A stretch of 13,629 bases of DNA from Chitinophagaceae bacterium (lineage in GTDB: Bacteria > Bacteroidota > Bacteroidia > Chitinophagales > Chitinophagaceae): NCBI GenBank assembly GCA_018061385.1, contig JAGOUF010000016.1, positions 1 through 13,629 of the forward strand. Reading direction: 5' to 3'. Positions 1 through 6,816 of this stretch are shown here, one piece after another. How positions within the stretch are numbered: position 1 is the first letter of the stretch; each line of letters starts with the position of its first letter. The translations under genes and the position numbers were made by a program. Under the pieces are notes generated by a model, which worked only from the letters and a program-made list of their open reading frames with translations, did no database searches and had not been told where the DNA came from.

Positions 1-63
1 CACTACACCAGTAAGAATAAAAAGTTTTGAAGTGGTGAGTTTATTACTGTTCAATTGTTCCAT
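1..63 (-). CDS. norB: N-terminal fragment, probable nitric oxide reductase subunit B (norB), cut by window edge
   Basis: An ATG at 63-61 opens a frame that stays open for 21 codons to the window edge, reading MEQLNSNKLTTSKLFILTGVV. It begins inside the last codons of norC and overlaps that gene by 20 bp, a spacing typical of translationally coupled subunits. The short peptide turns hydrophobic from about residue 14, as expected for the first membrane helix of a heme-copper-type subunit. NorB, the catalytic cytochrome b subunit that reduces NO to N2O, is the usual partner downstream of norC. The identity is inferred from gene order and the hydrophobic start, because no catalytic residues are in the window. 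Another membrane protein is possible. Confidence 0.55.
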   Translation of the reverse strand, partial: MEQLNSNKLTTSKLFILTGVV

Positions 64-445
64 CGTAATTACGTATAAAAGTTTTAGGATCAGATTTTCC
101 CGAAGCATCAATGGTTTTTAGAAAGGCCAGTAACATACTTGTTTCTGTTTCTGTTAAATTAAATTGAGGCATGGCTCCAGTACCAGTTTTTAAAAATGCT
201 TGTATGTATTTTGAGCCTCTTGTAGAGTATACATTGGTTAAATCTGGGCCTAAGTATCCACCAAGTCCATATACTTGATGGCAGGCATTGCAATTGTATT
301 TTTGCCAAATTAATTTTCCAGCATCTGCATCTTTATTTACCTCAGTTGTTTGTATGGGTAATTCGGTGTACAAGAAAAAAGAGTAGCTTAAAAAGCCCAT
401 TAATAGTAAGAGTAGCGTAAATACTTTTTGCCGATTTCGGAACAT
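44..445 (-). CDS. norC: Nitric oxide reductase subunit C, membrane-anchored monoheme cytochrome c
   Basis: This 133-aa protein passes electrons to the NorB subunit, which reduces NO to N2O. Residues 8-26 form one N-terminal membrane anchor; the rest would face the periplasm. The heme c motif is CNACH (Cys52, Cys55, His56). It is followed by GGYLGPDLTNVYSTRG, very like the segment after the heme site in proteobacterial NorC, and by GAMPQFNLTE, where Met92 is the likely axial ligand. Length and motif order fit NorC (about 145 aa) better than a generic cytochrome c. The start is an ATG just before the anchor, with no Shine-Dalgarno sequence. The 3' end overlaps the next minus-strand frame, probably norB. 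A -7-like box and a long palindrome sit directly upstream. The family is clear; the assignment to NorC rather than another small cytochrome is strong but not certain. Confidence 0.85.
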   Translation of the reverse strand: MFRNRQKVFTLLLLLMGFLSYSFFLYTELPIQTTEVNKDADAGKLIWQKYNCNACHQVYGLGGYLGPDLTNVYSTRGSKYIQAFLKTGTGAMPQFNLTETETSMLLAFLKTIDASGKSDPKTFIRNYDGTIEQ

Positions 446-460
446 AAAAAATAAATTGTA

Positions 461-490
461 ATAATAAAAGACAAAGTTATCTTTTAATGT
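461..490. promoter_or_regulatory. Operator-like palindrome in front of norC, copy 1 of 2, overlapping a -7 element
   Basis: The left arm ATAATAAAAGACAA and right arm TTATCTTTTAATGT flank a 2-bp centre, and the core AAAAGA...TCTTTT is symmetrical. The 30 bp match the palindrome at 10162-10191 at 25 positions, and the symmetric core is conserved. On the minus strand the site contains TAACTTTG (479-472), a full match to the Bacteroidota -7 consensus TAnnTTTG. This would place the norC start of transcription near 467, about 22 nt before the ATG. A protein bound here would cover the -7 element, which suits a repressor. An NsrR/Rrf2-type NO sensor is one possibility, but the binding protein cannot be identified from the sequence. 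Confidence 0.6.
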
Positions 491-510
491 TATATTTACC
501 GAATAATTTT

Positions 511-555
511 ATTAAATCTGTCATCATTTTTAAGAAAACAATACAATTAAAGTTG
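511..555 (+). promoter_or_regulatory. Possible Crp/Fnr-type promoter for the DGC gene
   Basis: The stretch 511-524 reads ATTAA-ATCT-GTCAT, which fits the ATGAC-N4-GTCAT pattern seen at 10150-10163 and 10435-10448 at 8 of 10 arm positions. At 548-555 TAAAGTTG differs from TAnnTTTG at one position. The distance from the centre of the symmetric site to the start of the -7-like box is 30.5 bp, against 29.5 bp in the promoter at 10435-10478, so a start near 560 would put the site close to -41.5. Each element is weak alone; the matching geometry is the main support. Confidence 0.35.
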
Positions 556-572
556 AAAATTTAAATAGTTAA

Positions 573-1088
573 ATGAGCCGAGAACAATATATTTCTCCAT
601 TATTCAATCGCATTCAACGTTGGCAAATGTTTGTTAACACACATATTTTTTGGAAGTTCCAATTTTTTAAAGATCTAGTGGTCAATAAAATAGAGCAAAA
701 AAATATTCCTATCGAAAACCCAATAACGAATCAAAATCCCCTGGTGTATTCCTGCTCTGGATGTTCTAGTGCTGCACAAATGGCTAATTATTTAGCTGTT
801 CAGTTAGATAGAAAAAACGTTGCCGAAATGTCGTGTATTGCAGGTGTTGGTGGCAATGTAAAGAAGCTAATACGTACTGCTACTTCAGGCAGGAAGATTA
901 TTGTTATAGATGGTTGCCCATTGGCATGTTCAAAAGCATGTTTGGGCAATCATTCAATAACGCCTGATGTTCATATTGAATTAACAAGTATGGGTGTAAA
1001 AAAAATGAATCATGTTGATTTTGATATGCAACAAGCCAATAAAATATTAGAGCAACTTCAACAACAGCTTGAAGAAAAGTTGGTATAA
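573..1088 (+). CDS. DGC domain protein, putative zinc-binding
   Basis: The 171-aa protein has a C-terminal DGC-type domain (residues about 57-165), named after the Asp-Gly-Cys motif seen here as DGCPLACSKACL (Asp113-Gly114-Cys115). The cysteines Cys61, Cys64, Cys88, Cys115, Cys119 and Cys123 would form the proposed metal site; the first pair lies in YSCSGCSS. There is no signal peptide or membrane helix, so a cytoplasmic location is likely. The first 50 residues are an aromatic, basic extension that I do not recognise. The molecular function of the family is unknown. The gene is divergent from norC and shares its control region, which suggests a role in handling NO or nitrite stress, for example metal or thiol sensing. 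That is inferred from context only. A terminator-like hairpin follows at 1207-1246. Confidence 0.8.
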   Translation: MSREQYISPLFNRIQRWQMFVNTHIFWKFQFFKDLVVNKIEQKNIPIENPITNQNPLVYSCSGCSSAAQMANYLAVQLDRKNVAEMSCIAGVGGNVKKLIRTATSGRKIIVIDGCPLACSKACLGNHSITPDVHIELTSMGVKKMNHVDFDMQQANKILEQLQQQLEEKLV

Positions 1089-1206
1089 AAGAAATTTTAT
1101 TCAAGTTGCAATTCATTCTCTTCAACTAGTTTTTCATCAATTTCAATATTCTTTGAAGAATTTATAATTGGTAGAATTGTTTTAGATTTATAGTAAATTT
1201 TGCAAT

Positions 1207-1246
1207 AAATGTGTATCTAAACAGTAAAGCGTGGATACACATTTTT
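1207..1246 (+). terminator. Rho-independent terminator-like hairpin after the DGC gene
   Basis: AAATGTGTATC (1207-1217) pairs with GATACACATTT (1234-1244) as a perfect 11-bp stem with a 16-nt loop, and the T run continues to 1246. It lies 119 bp past the DGC stop and 45 bp before mnmH, so it would separate the two transcripts. The stem is AT-rich and the loop large, so termination strength is uncertain. Confidence 0.55.
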
Positions 1247-1290
1247 AATTTAAATGGCTTCTCAAATATCCTTTAAATATATTTGTTTAT

Positions 1291-2346
1291 ATGGGAGTAA
1301 ATAGAATTGATGTAACCAGTTTCTTAAACCTTGCAACAGAGCATTTAATTATTGATGTAAGAAGCCCTGCAGAATTTGAACATGCACATATTCCTAAAGC
1401 ATTTTCGTTGCCATTATTTACCAACGATCAACGTAAAGTTGTTGGTACAACTTACAAACAACAAAGTAGGGAAGAAGCCATTAAAATAGGACTAGATTAT
1501 TTTGGACCCAACATGAAAAGTATAGTTGTACAAGTTGAACAACTATTGCAAAAAAAAAATACCAAAACGGTTTTAGTACATTGTTGGCGTGGAGGAATGC
1601 GAAGTGCAGCCATTGCTTGGTTATTGGATTTGTATGGCTTTAAAGTATATACATTACAAGGCGGTTACAAAGCATTTAGAAATTGGGCATTGCAACAATT
1701 TATTGCACCATATCCATTACAAGTTTTAGGAGGATTTACTGGTAGTGCAAAAACAGAAACACTATTGGTTATGCAGCAACGCCAACAAATAGTAATAGAT
1801 TTAGAAGGATTGGCCAATCACAAAGGTTCGGCATTTGGTAGCTTAGGAATGATTGCACAACCAAGTACAGAAATGTTTGAAAATATACTGGCATTGGAAT
1901 TGCGTCAGGCTTTAATTAAAATTTCCAATACTCCACAAAATTGTATTTGGGTTGAAGCTGAAAGTCAGCGAATTGGTAATATTAACATACCTATAGAATT
2001 TTTTAAACAAATGCAAGCAGCACCGTATTTGCTGGTAAACATTCCTTTTGAAGAAAGATTAAATTTTATTGTATCGGCTTACGGCAAATTTGAAAAAGCA
2101 GAATTAATTAATGCAACCCTTAGAATTAAAAAAAGATTGGGAGGCTTAGAAACCAAAACGGCTATTAATTTTTTATTAGAAGACAATGTAAAAGATTGTT
2201 TTGCATTGTTATTACAGTATTACGATAAATACTATAAAAAAAGTAAATTGGGCAACGAGCCAATGGTTCAATCAATTGAATTTAACGATATCAATGCAAC
2301 ATTAAATGCAAGTAAAATTATTGAATGGAAAAGTCAACAAGTATAA
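1291..2346 (+). CDS. mnmH: tRNA 2-selenouridine synthase (SelU/YbbB)
   Basis: MnmH replaces the sulfur of 2-thiouridine at the wobble position of Lys, Glu and Gln tRNAs with selenium from selenophosphate, through a geranylated intermediate. The 351-aa length fits the family (about 360). An N-terminal rhodanese domain (about 5-135) carries the active-site loop VHCWRGGMRS with Cys98. The C-terminal part has a P-loop, GGFTGSAKTE (147-156), followed by the family signatures DLEGLANHKGS (170-180) and WVEAESQRIGN. The P-loop has Ala where the Walker A consensus GxxxxGK[ST] has Gly. The last 22 bp overlap the start of selD, so the two are probably translationally coupled, which suits an enzyme that uses the product of SelD. 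Start: an ATG directly before the rhodanese domain. Confidence 0.93.
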   Translation: MGVNRIDVTSFLNLATEHLIIDVRSPAEFEHAHIPKAFSLPLFTNDQRKVVGTTYKQQSREEAIKIGLDYFGPNMKSIVVQVEQLLQKKNTKTVLVHCWRGGMRSAAIAWLLDLYGFKVYTLQGGYKAFRNWALQQFIAPYPLQVLGGFTGSAKTETLLVMQQRQQIVIDLEGLANHKGSAFGSLGMIAQPSTEMFENILALELRQALIKISNTPQNCIWVEAESQRIGNINIPIEFFKQMQAAPYLLVNIPFEERLNFIVSAYGKFEKAELINATLRIKKRLGGLETKTAINFLLEDNVKDCFALLLQYYDKYYKKSKLGNEPMVQSIEFNDINATLNASKIIEWKSQQV

Positions 2347-3407
2347 CAACAGAAAATAACGAACCAATACAATTAACACAATTTGCAAGTGGTGCAGGTT
2401 GTGGTTGTAAAATTGCCCCACAAGTGTTGGCAACTATTTTAGCAGGCAATCAATCAGAAATATTTAAGGAATTATTGGTAGGCAACAGTGCCAACGATGA
2501 TGCAGCTGTATATAAAATTAATGATACACAAGCCATTATTAGCACTACCGATTTTTTTACACCAATTGTAAATGATGCATTTGTTTTTGGACAAGTTGCA
2601 GCCGCCAACGCCATTAGCGATGTATATGCAATGGGTGGAACTCCTTTAATGGCATTGGCAATTTTAGGATGGCCAGTAGATGTTTTGCCAACTGCATTGG
2701 CACAACAAGTTTTAGCTGGTGCAAAAGCCATGTGTAAACAAGCTGGTATACCATTGGCTGGTGGACATAGTATAAACATTAAAGAACCAATTTTTGGCTT
2801 AAGTGTAAATGGTACAGTTGCCATAGAACATATTAAACAAAACAATACAGCTAAGCCAGGCAATTTATTGTTACTCACAAAACCAATTGGTGTAGGCGTT
2901 TTAGCAACAGCAGCAAAACGTGGTTTGTTAGAAGAAACTGATTTGCCAATTTTTTATCAGCAACTAACACAACTAAATTCTATTGGAGAAGCTTTGGGGA
3001 AAATAGATGCTGTAACCGCATTAACTGATGTAACAGGTTTTGGACTTTTAGGACATTTAATTGAAATGGCAGAAGGCAGCAATTGTAGTGCATCCATTCA
3101 ATACAATGCTATTCCAATATTGCCATCCATAAAAAATTATTTAGCTCAACGCATTGTGCCAGATGCTACTTTTAGAAACTGGAATGGTTATAGCCATAAA
3201 GTAAAATTTGAAACTGGTGTAAATGTGATGGAAGCTTTTCAAACTTTGCCAGATCCTCAAACAAATGGTGGTTTATTAATTGCTGTAGAACCACAAGGTT
3301 TAGCAATAGTGCAAGAATTGCTAAAAGCCAATGGCTACGAAGCTTTTATACAACCAATTGGTTATTTAACAGAACCGCAAGAAAAGTGTATTACTGTAAC
3401 TATTTAG
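2325..3407 (+). CDS. selD: Selenide, water dikinase (selenophosphate synthetase)
   Basis: SelD makes selenophosphate from selenide and ATP, giving AMP and phosphate. The 360-aa protein shows the N-terminal catalytic loop GAGCGCKI with Cys26, Cys28 and Lys29, so this is the cysteine form, not a selenoprotein. It continues with NDDAAVY, STTDFFTPIV, the segment ISDVYAMGGTP, the Gly-rich GGHSINIKEP, TDVTGFGLLGHL and DPQTNGGLL, in the order expected for the PurM-like ATP-binding fold. The start codon lies inside the end of mnmH. No selA, selB or selC is seen in the window, so the visible use of its product is tRNA selenation. Confidence in the function is high. Confidence 0.96.
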   Translation: MEKSTSITTENNEPIQLTQFASGAGCGCKIAPQVLATILAGNQSEIFKELLVGNSANDDAAVYKINDTQAIISTTDFFTPIVNDAFVFGQVAAANAISDVYAMGGTPLMALAILGWPVDVLPTALAQQVLAGAKAMCKQAGIPLAGGHSINIKEPIFGLSVNGTVAIEHIKQNNTAKPGNLLLLTKPIGVGVLATAAKRGLLEETDLPIFYQQLTQLNSIGEALGKIDAVTALTDVTGFGLLGHLIEMAEGSNCSASIQYNAIPILPSIKNYLAQRIVPDATFRNWNGYSHKVKFETGVNVMEAFQTLPDPQTNGGLLIAVEPQGLAIVQELLKANGYEAFIQPIGYLTEPQEKCITVTI

Positions 3408-3454
3408 TAAACGTATAATATAAAAAAATCAGAAAAAGGGTTTAGTATTGCACC

Positions 3455-5128
3455 ATGCAACAGCCACGTATTTTATTAACTACACTCAATTCCAAATACA
3501 TACACATGAATTTGGCAATTCGTTTGTTGTACGAGTTGAATAAAAATGATGAACGACTCAGCTGGAAAGAGTTTACTATAAAAGAAGATGCACAAGAAGT
3601 GGCTAATTTTTGTTCAACTTTTGAGGTGGTTTGTTTTAGTTGTTATATCTGGAATATTACACAAACAATGGCAGTTGCTAAACTCATAAAATTGATGAGT
3701 CCCACTACACAAATTTTAGTTGGTGGACCAGAAGTTACTTACGATTGGGGCGACGTAATTCAACAACCCTATATTGACTATATTATTGTTGGTGAAGGTG
3801 AAATTCCTTTTACTCAATTTTTACAACTATATCCTCAAGTAAACCAAATAGCAAATTTGGTTTCAAAAGTAAATGGAGATATTCAATATCATCAACATTC
3901 TACAAATTTTGATTTAGAATTATACGCCAACACTAACCCTTATCAAAATGATGATACAACAACTTTAGCCAATAGAGTTTTGTATATAGAAACTTCGAGA
4001 GGTTGCCCATACAAGTGTGAATTTTGTTTAGCAAGCTTAGACAATAGAGTTCGTTACTTGCCCATGGAGCATATTAAAAGCAATTTGTTGTATTTAATGA
4101 AGTATGGCAAAACCATTAAATTTTTAGATAGAACTTTTAATGTTAAAAAAGATTTTACGCTAGAAGTTTTTCAATTTATTTTAGACCATGCTCAACCCGA
4201 TACTGTTTTTCAATTTGAAATAACTGCCGATATTTTGCATCCTGCAATTATGCAGTTTATTATAGATAAAGTTCCTAAAGGAATGTTTCGTTTTGAAATT
4301 GGTATTCAAACCGTAAACCAAAAAGCCAATTTAGAAGTTAGCCGAAAACAAAATTTTGAAAAAACAAAAGAGGTCATTCTTAAATTGAAAGATCATGTAG
4401 AAATGCACCTCGATTTAATTGTAGGCTTGCCATTAGATTATTGGGACGATAACAAAAACAGTTTTGAAGAAGTGTTTAAATTGTATCCTCCAGAATTACA
4501 ATTGGGTTTTCTTAAATTTTTAAAAGGTACACCCGTTCGTGAAAAATATCAACAGCATGGTTTTGTGTTCGATCCTGTTGCACCCTATCAAATTATAGAA
4601 AGCAATTATTTAAGTAAAGAACAATTGGCCAATATTGTAAAGCTAGAACATGCACTTGAAATTTATTGGAATAAAAAACGATTGCTACAAACTTTAAAAT
4701 ACGTTACTGCCAACTATAGTATTTTCAACTTTTTTTTAGAGTTAGGGCAATTCTTTGAAACTCGTAGCAGCTTTTTTTCGTATACCGCATTAGATATTTA
4801 CACCATTGCCAATGCGTTTATACAACAACATTATGCCGATGATAAAACTTTGCATCAGTTGTTGGCAATCGATTATTATTTGCAACATAAAATAAAACCT
4901 GCTCAACATTTTATTAATGAAATTGATAAAAAAGAAAAATTTAGTTTGTTAGATGAGTTGCATTTGCCACATCAAAAAATGCGATATACAGTGTTGCCAA
5001 TATCATTCAATTATCAAACATTTACAATAACCAATACAATTGTACACGAGCCTCAACTGCTCATTATTCAATACACAGGTACAAGTAAACCAACTGTTGT
5101 AGATGCAATACCAGCAATGGTTGTATAG
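3455..5128 (+). CDS. B12-binding domain radical SAM protein with DUF4080-like C-terminus
   Basis: The 557-aa protein starts with a cobalamin-binding-type Rossmann domain (about 1-150), with the opening LLTTLNSKYIHMNLAIRLL and later LVGGPEVTYDW and IVGEGEIPF. A radical SAM core follows, with the cluster motif CPYKCEFC (Cys184, Cys188, Cys191), then FLDRTFN and the strand LDLIVGLPLD. Residues from about 380 on look like the DUF4080 tail found on this subgroup. Such proteins are cytosolic and use SAM and probably a corrinoid for a radical reaction; the substrate of this subgroup is not known. The gene starts 47 bp after selD on the same strand and may be cotranscribed, but a functional link to selenium is not shown. 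The 3' side opens into a 483-bp gap. Confidence 0.85.
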   Translation: MQQPRILLTTLNSKYIHMNLAIRLLYELNKNDERLSWKEFTIKEDAQEVANFCSTFEVVCFSCYIWNITQTMAVAKLIKLMSPTTQILVGGPEVTYDWGDVIQQPYIDYIIVGEGEIPFTQFLQLYPQVNQIANLVSKVNGDIQYHQHSTNFDLELYANTNPYQNDDTTTLANRVLYIETSRGCPYKCEFCLASLDNRVRYLPMEHIKSNLLYLMKYGKTIKFLDRTFNVKKDFTLEVFQFILDHAQPDTVFQFEITADILHPAIMQFIIDKVPKGMFRFEIGIQTVNQKANLEVSRKQNFEKTKEVILKLKDHVEMHLDLIVGLPLDYWDDNKNSFEEVFKLYPPELQLGFLKFLKGTPVREKYQQHGFVFDPVAPYQIIESNYLSKEQLANIVKLEHALEIYWNKKRLLQTLKYVTANYSIFNFFLELGQFFETRSSFFSYTALDIYTIANAFIQQHYADDKTLHQLLAIDYYLQHKIKPAQHFINEIDKKEKFSLLDELHLPHQKMRYTVLPISFNYQTFTITNTIVHEPQLLIIQYTGTSKPTVVDAIPAMVV

Positions 5129-5295
5129 TTTTGGGGCTGTGAAATGTAGTATTTTTTTCAACTTTAGTTCAGGCTTTCACAAGTAGTGCCCTCCTTTGTC
5201 GGTCAGCTACTTTGCTCAATCCTGCAGCCAATCAACAGTTGAAAACAAATCAACAATAAAACAACAGACTATTAAGACAAGTTCACGTAAAATTT

Positions 5296-5324
5296 TAATA
5301 GCGGGTTTTAGAATCCCACTATTA
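5296..5324. repeat. Imperfect inverted repeat in the 5129-5611 gap
   Basis: TAATAG-C-GGG (5296-5305) faces CCC-A-CTATTA (5315-5324) around a 9-nt loop, giving 9 pairs with one C/A mismatch. It has no T run after it and lies inside the possible gene relic, so its role is unclear. Confidence 0.4.
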
Positions 5325-5434
5325 CCAGTAATCTCATAAGCCACCTTTTTTTCTTCGGTTTCAACGAAGTTGGAATTGAAAAAATGCGAAGCATATTTTT
5401 TCAAAGAAGAAAAATCAGTGGTGTTGCGATTATG

Positions 5435-5462
5435 AAGCCATGCGGCTTGAGCAATTTTTTTT
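5435..5462 (+). terminator. Weak terminator-like hairpin
   Basis: AAGCC (5435-5439) and GGCTT (5444-5448) form a 5-bp stem with a 4-nt loop. Six bases later a run of eight T begins (5455-5462). The gap between stem and T run makes it a poor intrinsic terminator. It lies more than 300 bp past the radical SAM stop. Confidence 0.25.
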
Positions 5463-5515
5463 GAATAAGTGCATTTTTATCATAGTGGTTCTTTTACAGC
5501 AAATGCTAATTTAAA

Positions 5516-5523
5516 TACGTTTG
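5516..5523 (+). promoter_or_regulatory. -7-like box upstream of the DUF4256 gene
   Basis: TACGTTTG matches the Bacteroidota -7 consensus TAnnTTTG. It is 88 bp before the ATG. No TTG-type -33 element is at the usual 19-21 bp spacing, so this is a modest prediction. Confidence 0.3.
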
Positions 5524-5611
5524 CCCTGCTATCGGATAAAATCATAATCGATTGCTTATTTTTAGTAAATAAGAAATTGCATTTCAAATTCATACAACAT
5601 AAAAAGATACA

Positions 5612-6175
5612 ATGGCAAACAACAAAAAAATTTCTACAAAACAACAAACAGAATTGTTGAATATTTTAGAAACTCGGTTCAATAAAAACCTGAAACGCCA
5701 TAAGAATATTGATTGGTCTGTTGTTCAAGCAAAACTCATCAAACATCCAGAAAAATTATGGAGTTTGAATGAAATGGAACTAACAGGTGGTGAACCAGAT
5801 ATTATTGAGTTTGATTCAAATACAAATGAATTTATTTTTTACGATTGTTCTACAGAAAGTCCTAAAGGCAGAAGAAGTATTTGCTACGATAGAGCAGCAT
5901 TGGATGCTCGAAAAGAATTTAAACCAGCAAATAGTGCAATGGATATGGCAACAACGATGGGTATTGAAATGTTAACTGAAGAGCAATATAGAGTACTGCA
6001 ACAACATGGATCTTTTGATACCAAAACTTCAAGTTGGTTAAAAACCCCAAATGATATTCGAAAATTGGATGGTGCAATATTTGGCGATTTCCGATATAAC
6101 AAAGTGTTTATTTATCACAATGGAGTTCAATCTTATTATGCAGGAAGAGGGTTTAGAGGCTTGCTTAAAGTTTAG
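5612..6175 (+). CDS. DUF4256 family protein
   Basis: The 187-aa protein carries the conserved run of the DUF4256 family over nearly its whole length: RFNKNLKRHKNIDW, LWSLNEMELTGGEPD, FYDCSTESPKGRRSICYDR, NSAMDMATTMGIEMLTEEQYR, FDTKTSSWLKTP, and the C-terminal YHNGVQSYYAGRGFRGLLKV. It has no signal peptide or membrane helix, so it is probably cytoplasmic. The biochemical function of the family is unknown. The ATG used here has no Shine-Dalgarno sequence, as usual in this phylum, and the protein is full length. Its 3' end overlaps the end of the convergent SCO gene by 11 bp, so the two transcripts meet tail to tail without room for a terminator. Nothing links it to the denitrification genes except proximity. 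Confidence 0.88.
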   Translation: MANNKKISTKQQTELLNILETRFNKNLKRHKNIDWSVVQAKLIKHPEKLWSLNEMELTGGEPDIIEFDSNTNEFIFYDCSTESPKGRRSICYDRAALDARKEFKPANSAMDMATTMGIEMLTEEQYRVLQQHGSFDTKTSSWLKTPNDIRKLDGAIFGDFRYNKVFIYHNGVQSYYAGRGFRGLLKV

Positions 6176-6782
6176 ATTTTGCCAAGTTTTTTATGGTACT
6201 TATTGTTTGAGAATGATTGGCTTCTAAACCTTCTGTTTGAAGTTTTAATCGGCCTTGTTGGTCTAACACAGAAATAAGATTGCTGTGAGAAAAATTTCCA
6301 TCTGCATCTTTTTCATATTGAACATTGAGCAACACCGAGAGTGTTCTTACTGCATCATCGCTGCCATGTAATAAGGTCCATTTTTTATCCAATCCCGATT
6401 CGTTAGCAAAAACTTTAAGTCTTTCTGGAGTATCTCTTGCTACATCAAAACTTACCAATAAATAATTTACATCTATACCTTTTAAAGAGTCTGAAACAGA
6501 AACCATATCTGCTGTTAATCTTGGGCAAGCATAACCACAATGTGTAAAAACCATTCCAACCACTGTAGGTTTGCCTTTCAACTTATCAAGTGTAAAATCT
6601 TGATTGTCCTGTGTTTTAAATGTGTCTTTCAAATTAAAAATACTTTCAGCAGGAATAACTTCATTGATACTATTGGCTGAGTCTTTACCATTTGAAGCTG
6701 CATCTTTTTTAGAATCAGCTCCGTTACCACATGATAATAGTACAATTGATATCATAGCAATTGCTGCTAAATATTTTTTCAT
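6165..6782 (-). CDS. SCO1/SenC-family copper chaperone lipoprotein
   Basis: The 205-aa protein has a lipoprotein signal, with lipobox LLSC and lipidated Cys18, then a thioredoxin-like SCO domain (about 45-200). The copper/redox motif CGYACP supplies Cys82 and Cys86, and His166 in NFSHSNL fits the third metal ligand. SFDVARDTPERL matches the conserved segment of the family. SCO proteins deliver copper to, or reduce, CuA sites of terminal oxidases and act in the assembly of other cuproenzymes. As the last gene of the nirK operon, this one could help load the copper centres of NirK; that is inferred. The gene starts 34 bp after the SUMF1-like gene. A short inverted repeat (ATCAAAA-TAT-TTTTGAT, 6801-6817) lies between them. 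Confidence 0.9.
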   Translation of the reverse strand: MKKYLAAIAMISIVLLSCGNGADSKKDAASNGKDSANSINEVIPAESIFNLKDTFKTQDNQDFTLDKLKGKPTVVGMVFTHCGYACPRLTADMVSVSDSLKGIDVNYLLVSFDVARDTPERLKVFANESGLDKKWTLLHGSDDAVRTLSVLLNVQYEKDADGNFSHSNLISVLDQQGRLKLQTEGLEANHSQTISTIKNLAKSKL

Positions 6783-6816
6783 TTTTATAAATTTAATAGT
6801 ATCAAAATATTTTTGA

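Larger units (their letters stand above)
5216..5593 (-). pseudogene. Possible decayed minus-strand gene with two in-frame stops
   Basis: On the minus strand one frame runs from an ATG at 5593 to a stop at 5216 and is broken only by the adjacent codons TGA TAA at 5482-5477. The first part has 37 codons, ending AFAVKEPL. The second part is longer and protein-like, with IAQAAWLHNRNTTDFSSL and NSGILKPAIKILREL and charged and hydrophobic residues mixed as in a folded domain. The last 60 codons also form an uninterrupted frame from ATG 5404. I do not recognise the family. It could be a pseudogene, two small genes, or a chance open frame in non-coding DNA. The hairpins listed for this stretch overlap it. 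Confidence 0.25.
5129..5611. other. 483-bp intergenic stretch with hairpins and higher local GC
   Basis: Between the radical SAM gene and the DUF4256 gene there is no confident gene. Parts of it, such as 5185-5235, are less AT-rich than the flanking genes. It holds an imperfect inverted repeat at 5296-5324, a short stem CTTCG/CGAAG near 5355, a hairpin with a T8 run at 5435-5462, a -7-like box at 5516-5523, and the possible minus-strand gene relic at 5216-5593. No tRNA, IS end or direct repeat was seen. Confidence 0.5.

Noticed and set aside
904-1125. 73-codon minus-strand open frame
   Set aside because: It is antisense to the DGC coding region and shows no domain; it is a shadow of the real gene.
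1089-1216. Minus-strand acidic frame ending ...EKLVEENELQLE
   Set aside because: There is no start codon in phase and it is only about 40 codons long, so it cannot be called a gene; at most a relic.
1278-1285. TATATTTG as a -7 box for mnmH
   Set aside because: It matches the consensus, but only five bases separate it from the ATG, which would force a leaderless mRNA; the region is AT-rich and there is no -33 element.
2450-2878. 142-codon minus-strand open frame
   Set aside because: It lies wholly antisense to selD, whose conserved motifs are clear; it is a frame shadow.
5469-5660. 63-codon plus-strand open frame
   Set aside because: It runs out of phase into the DUF4256 gene and has no recognisable features.
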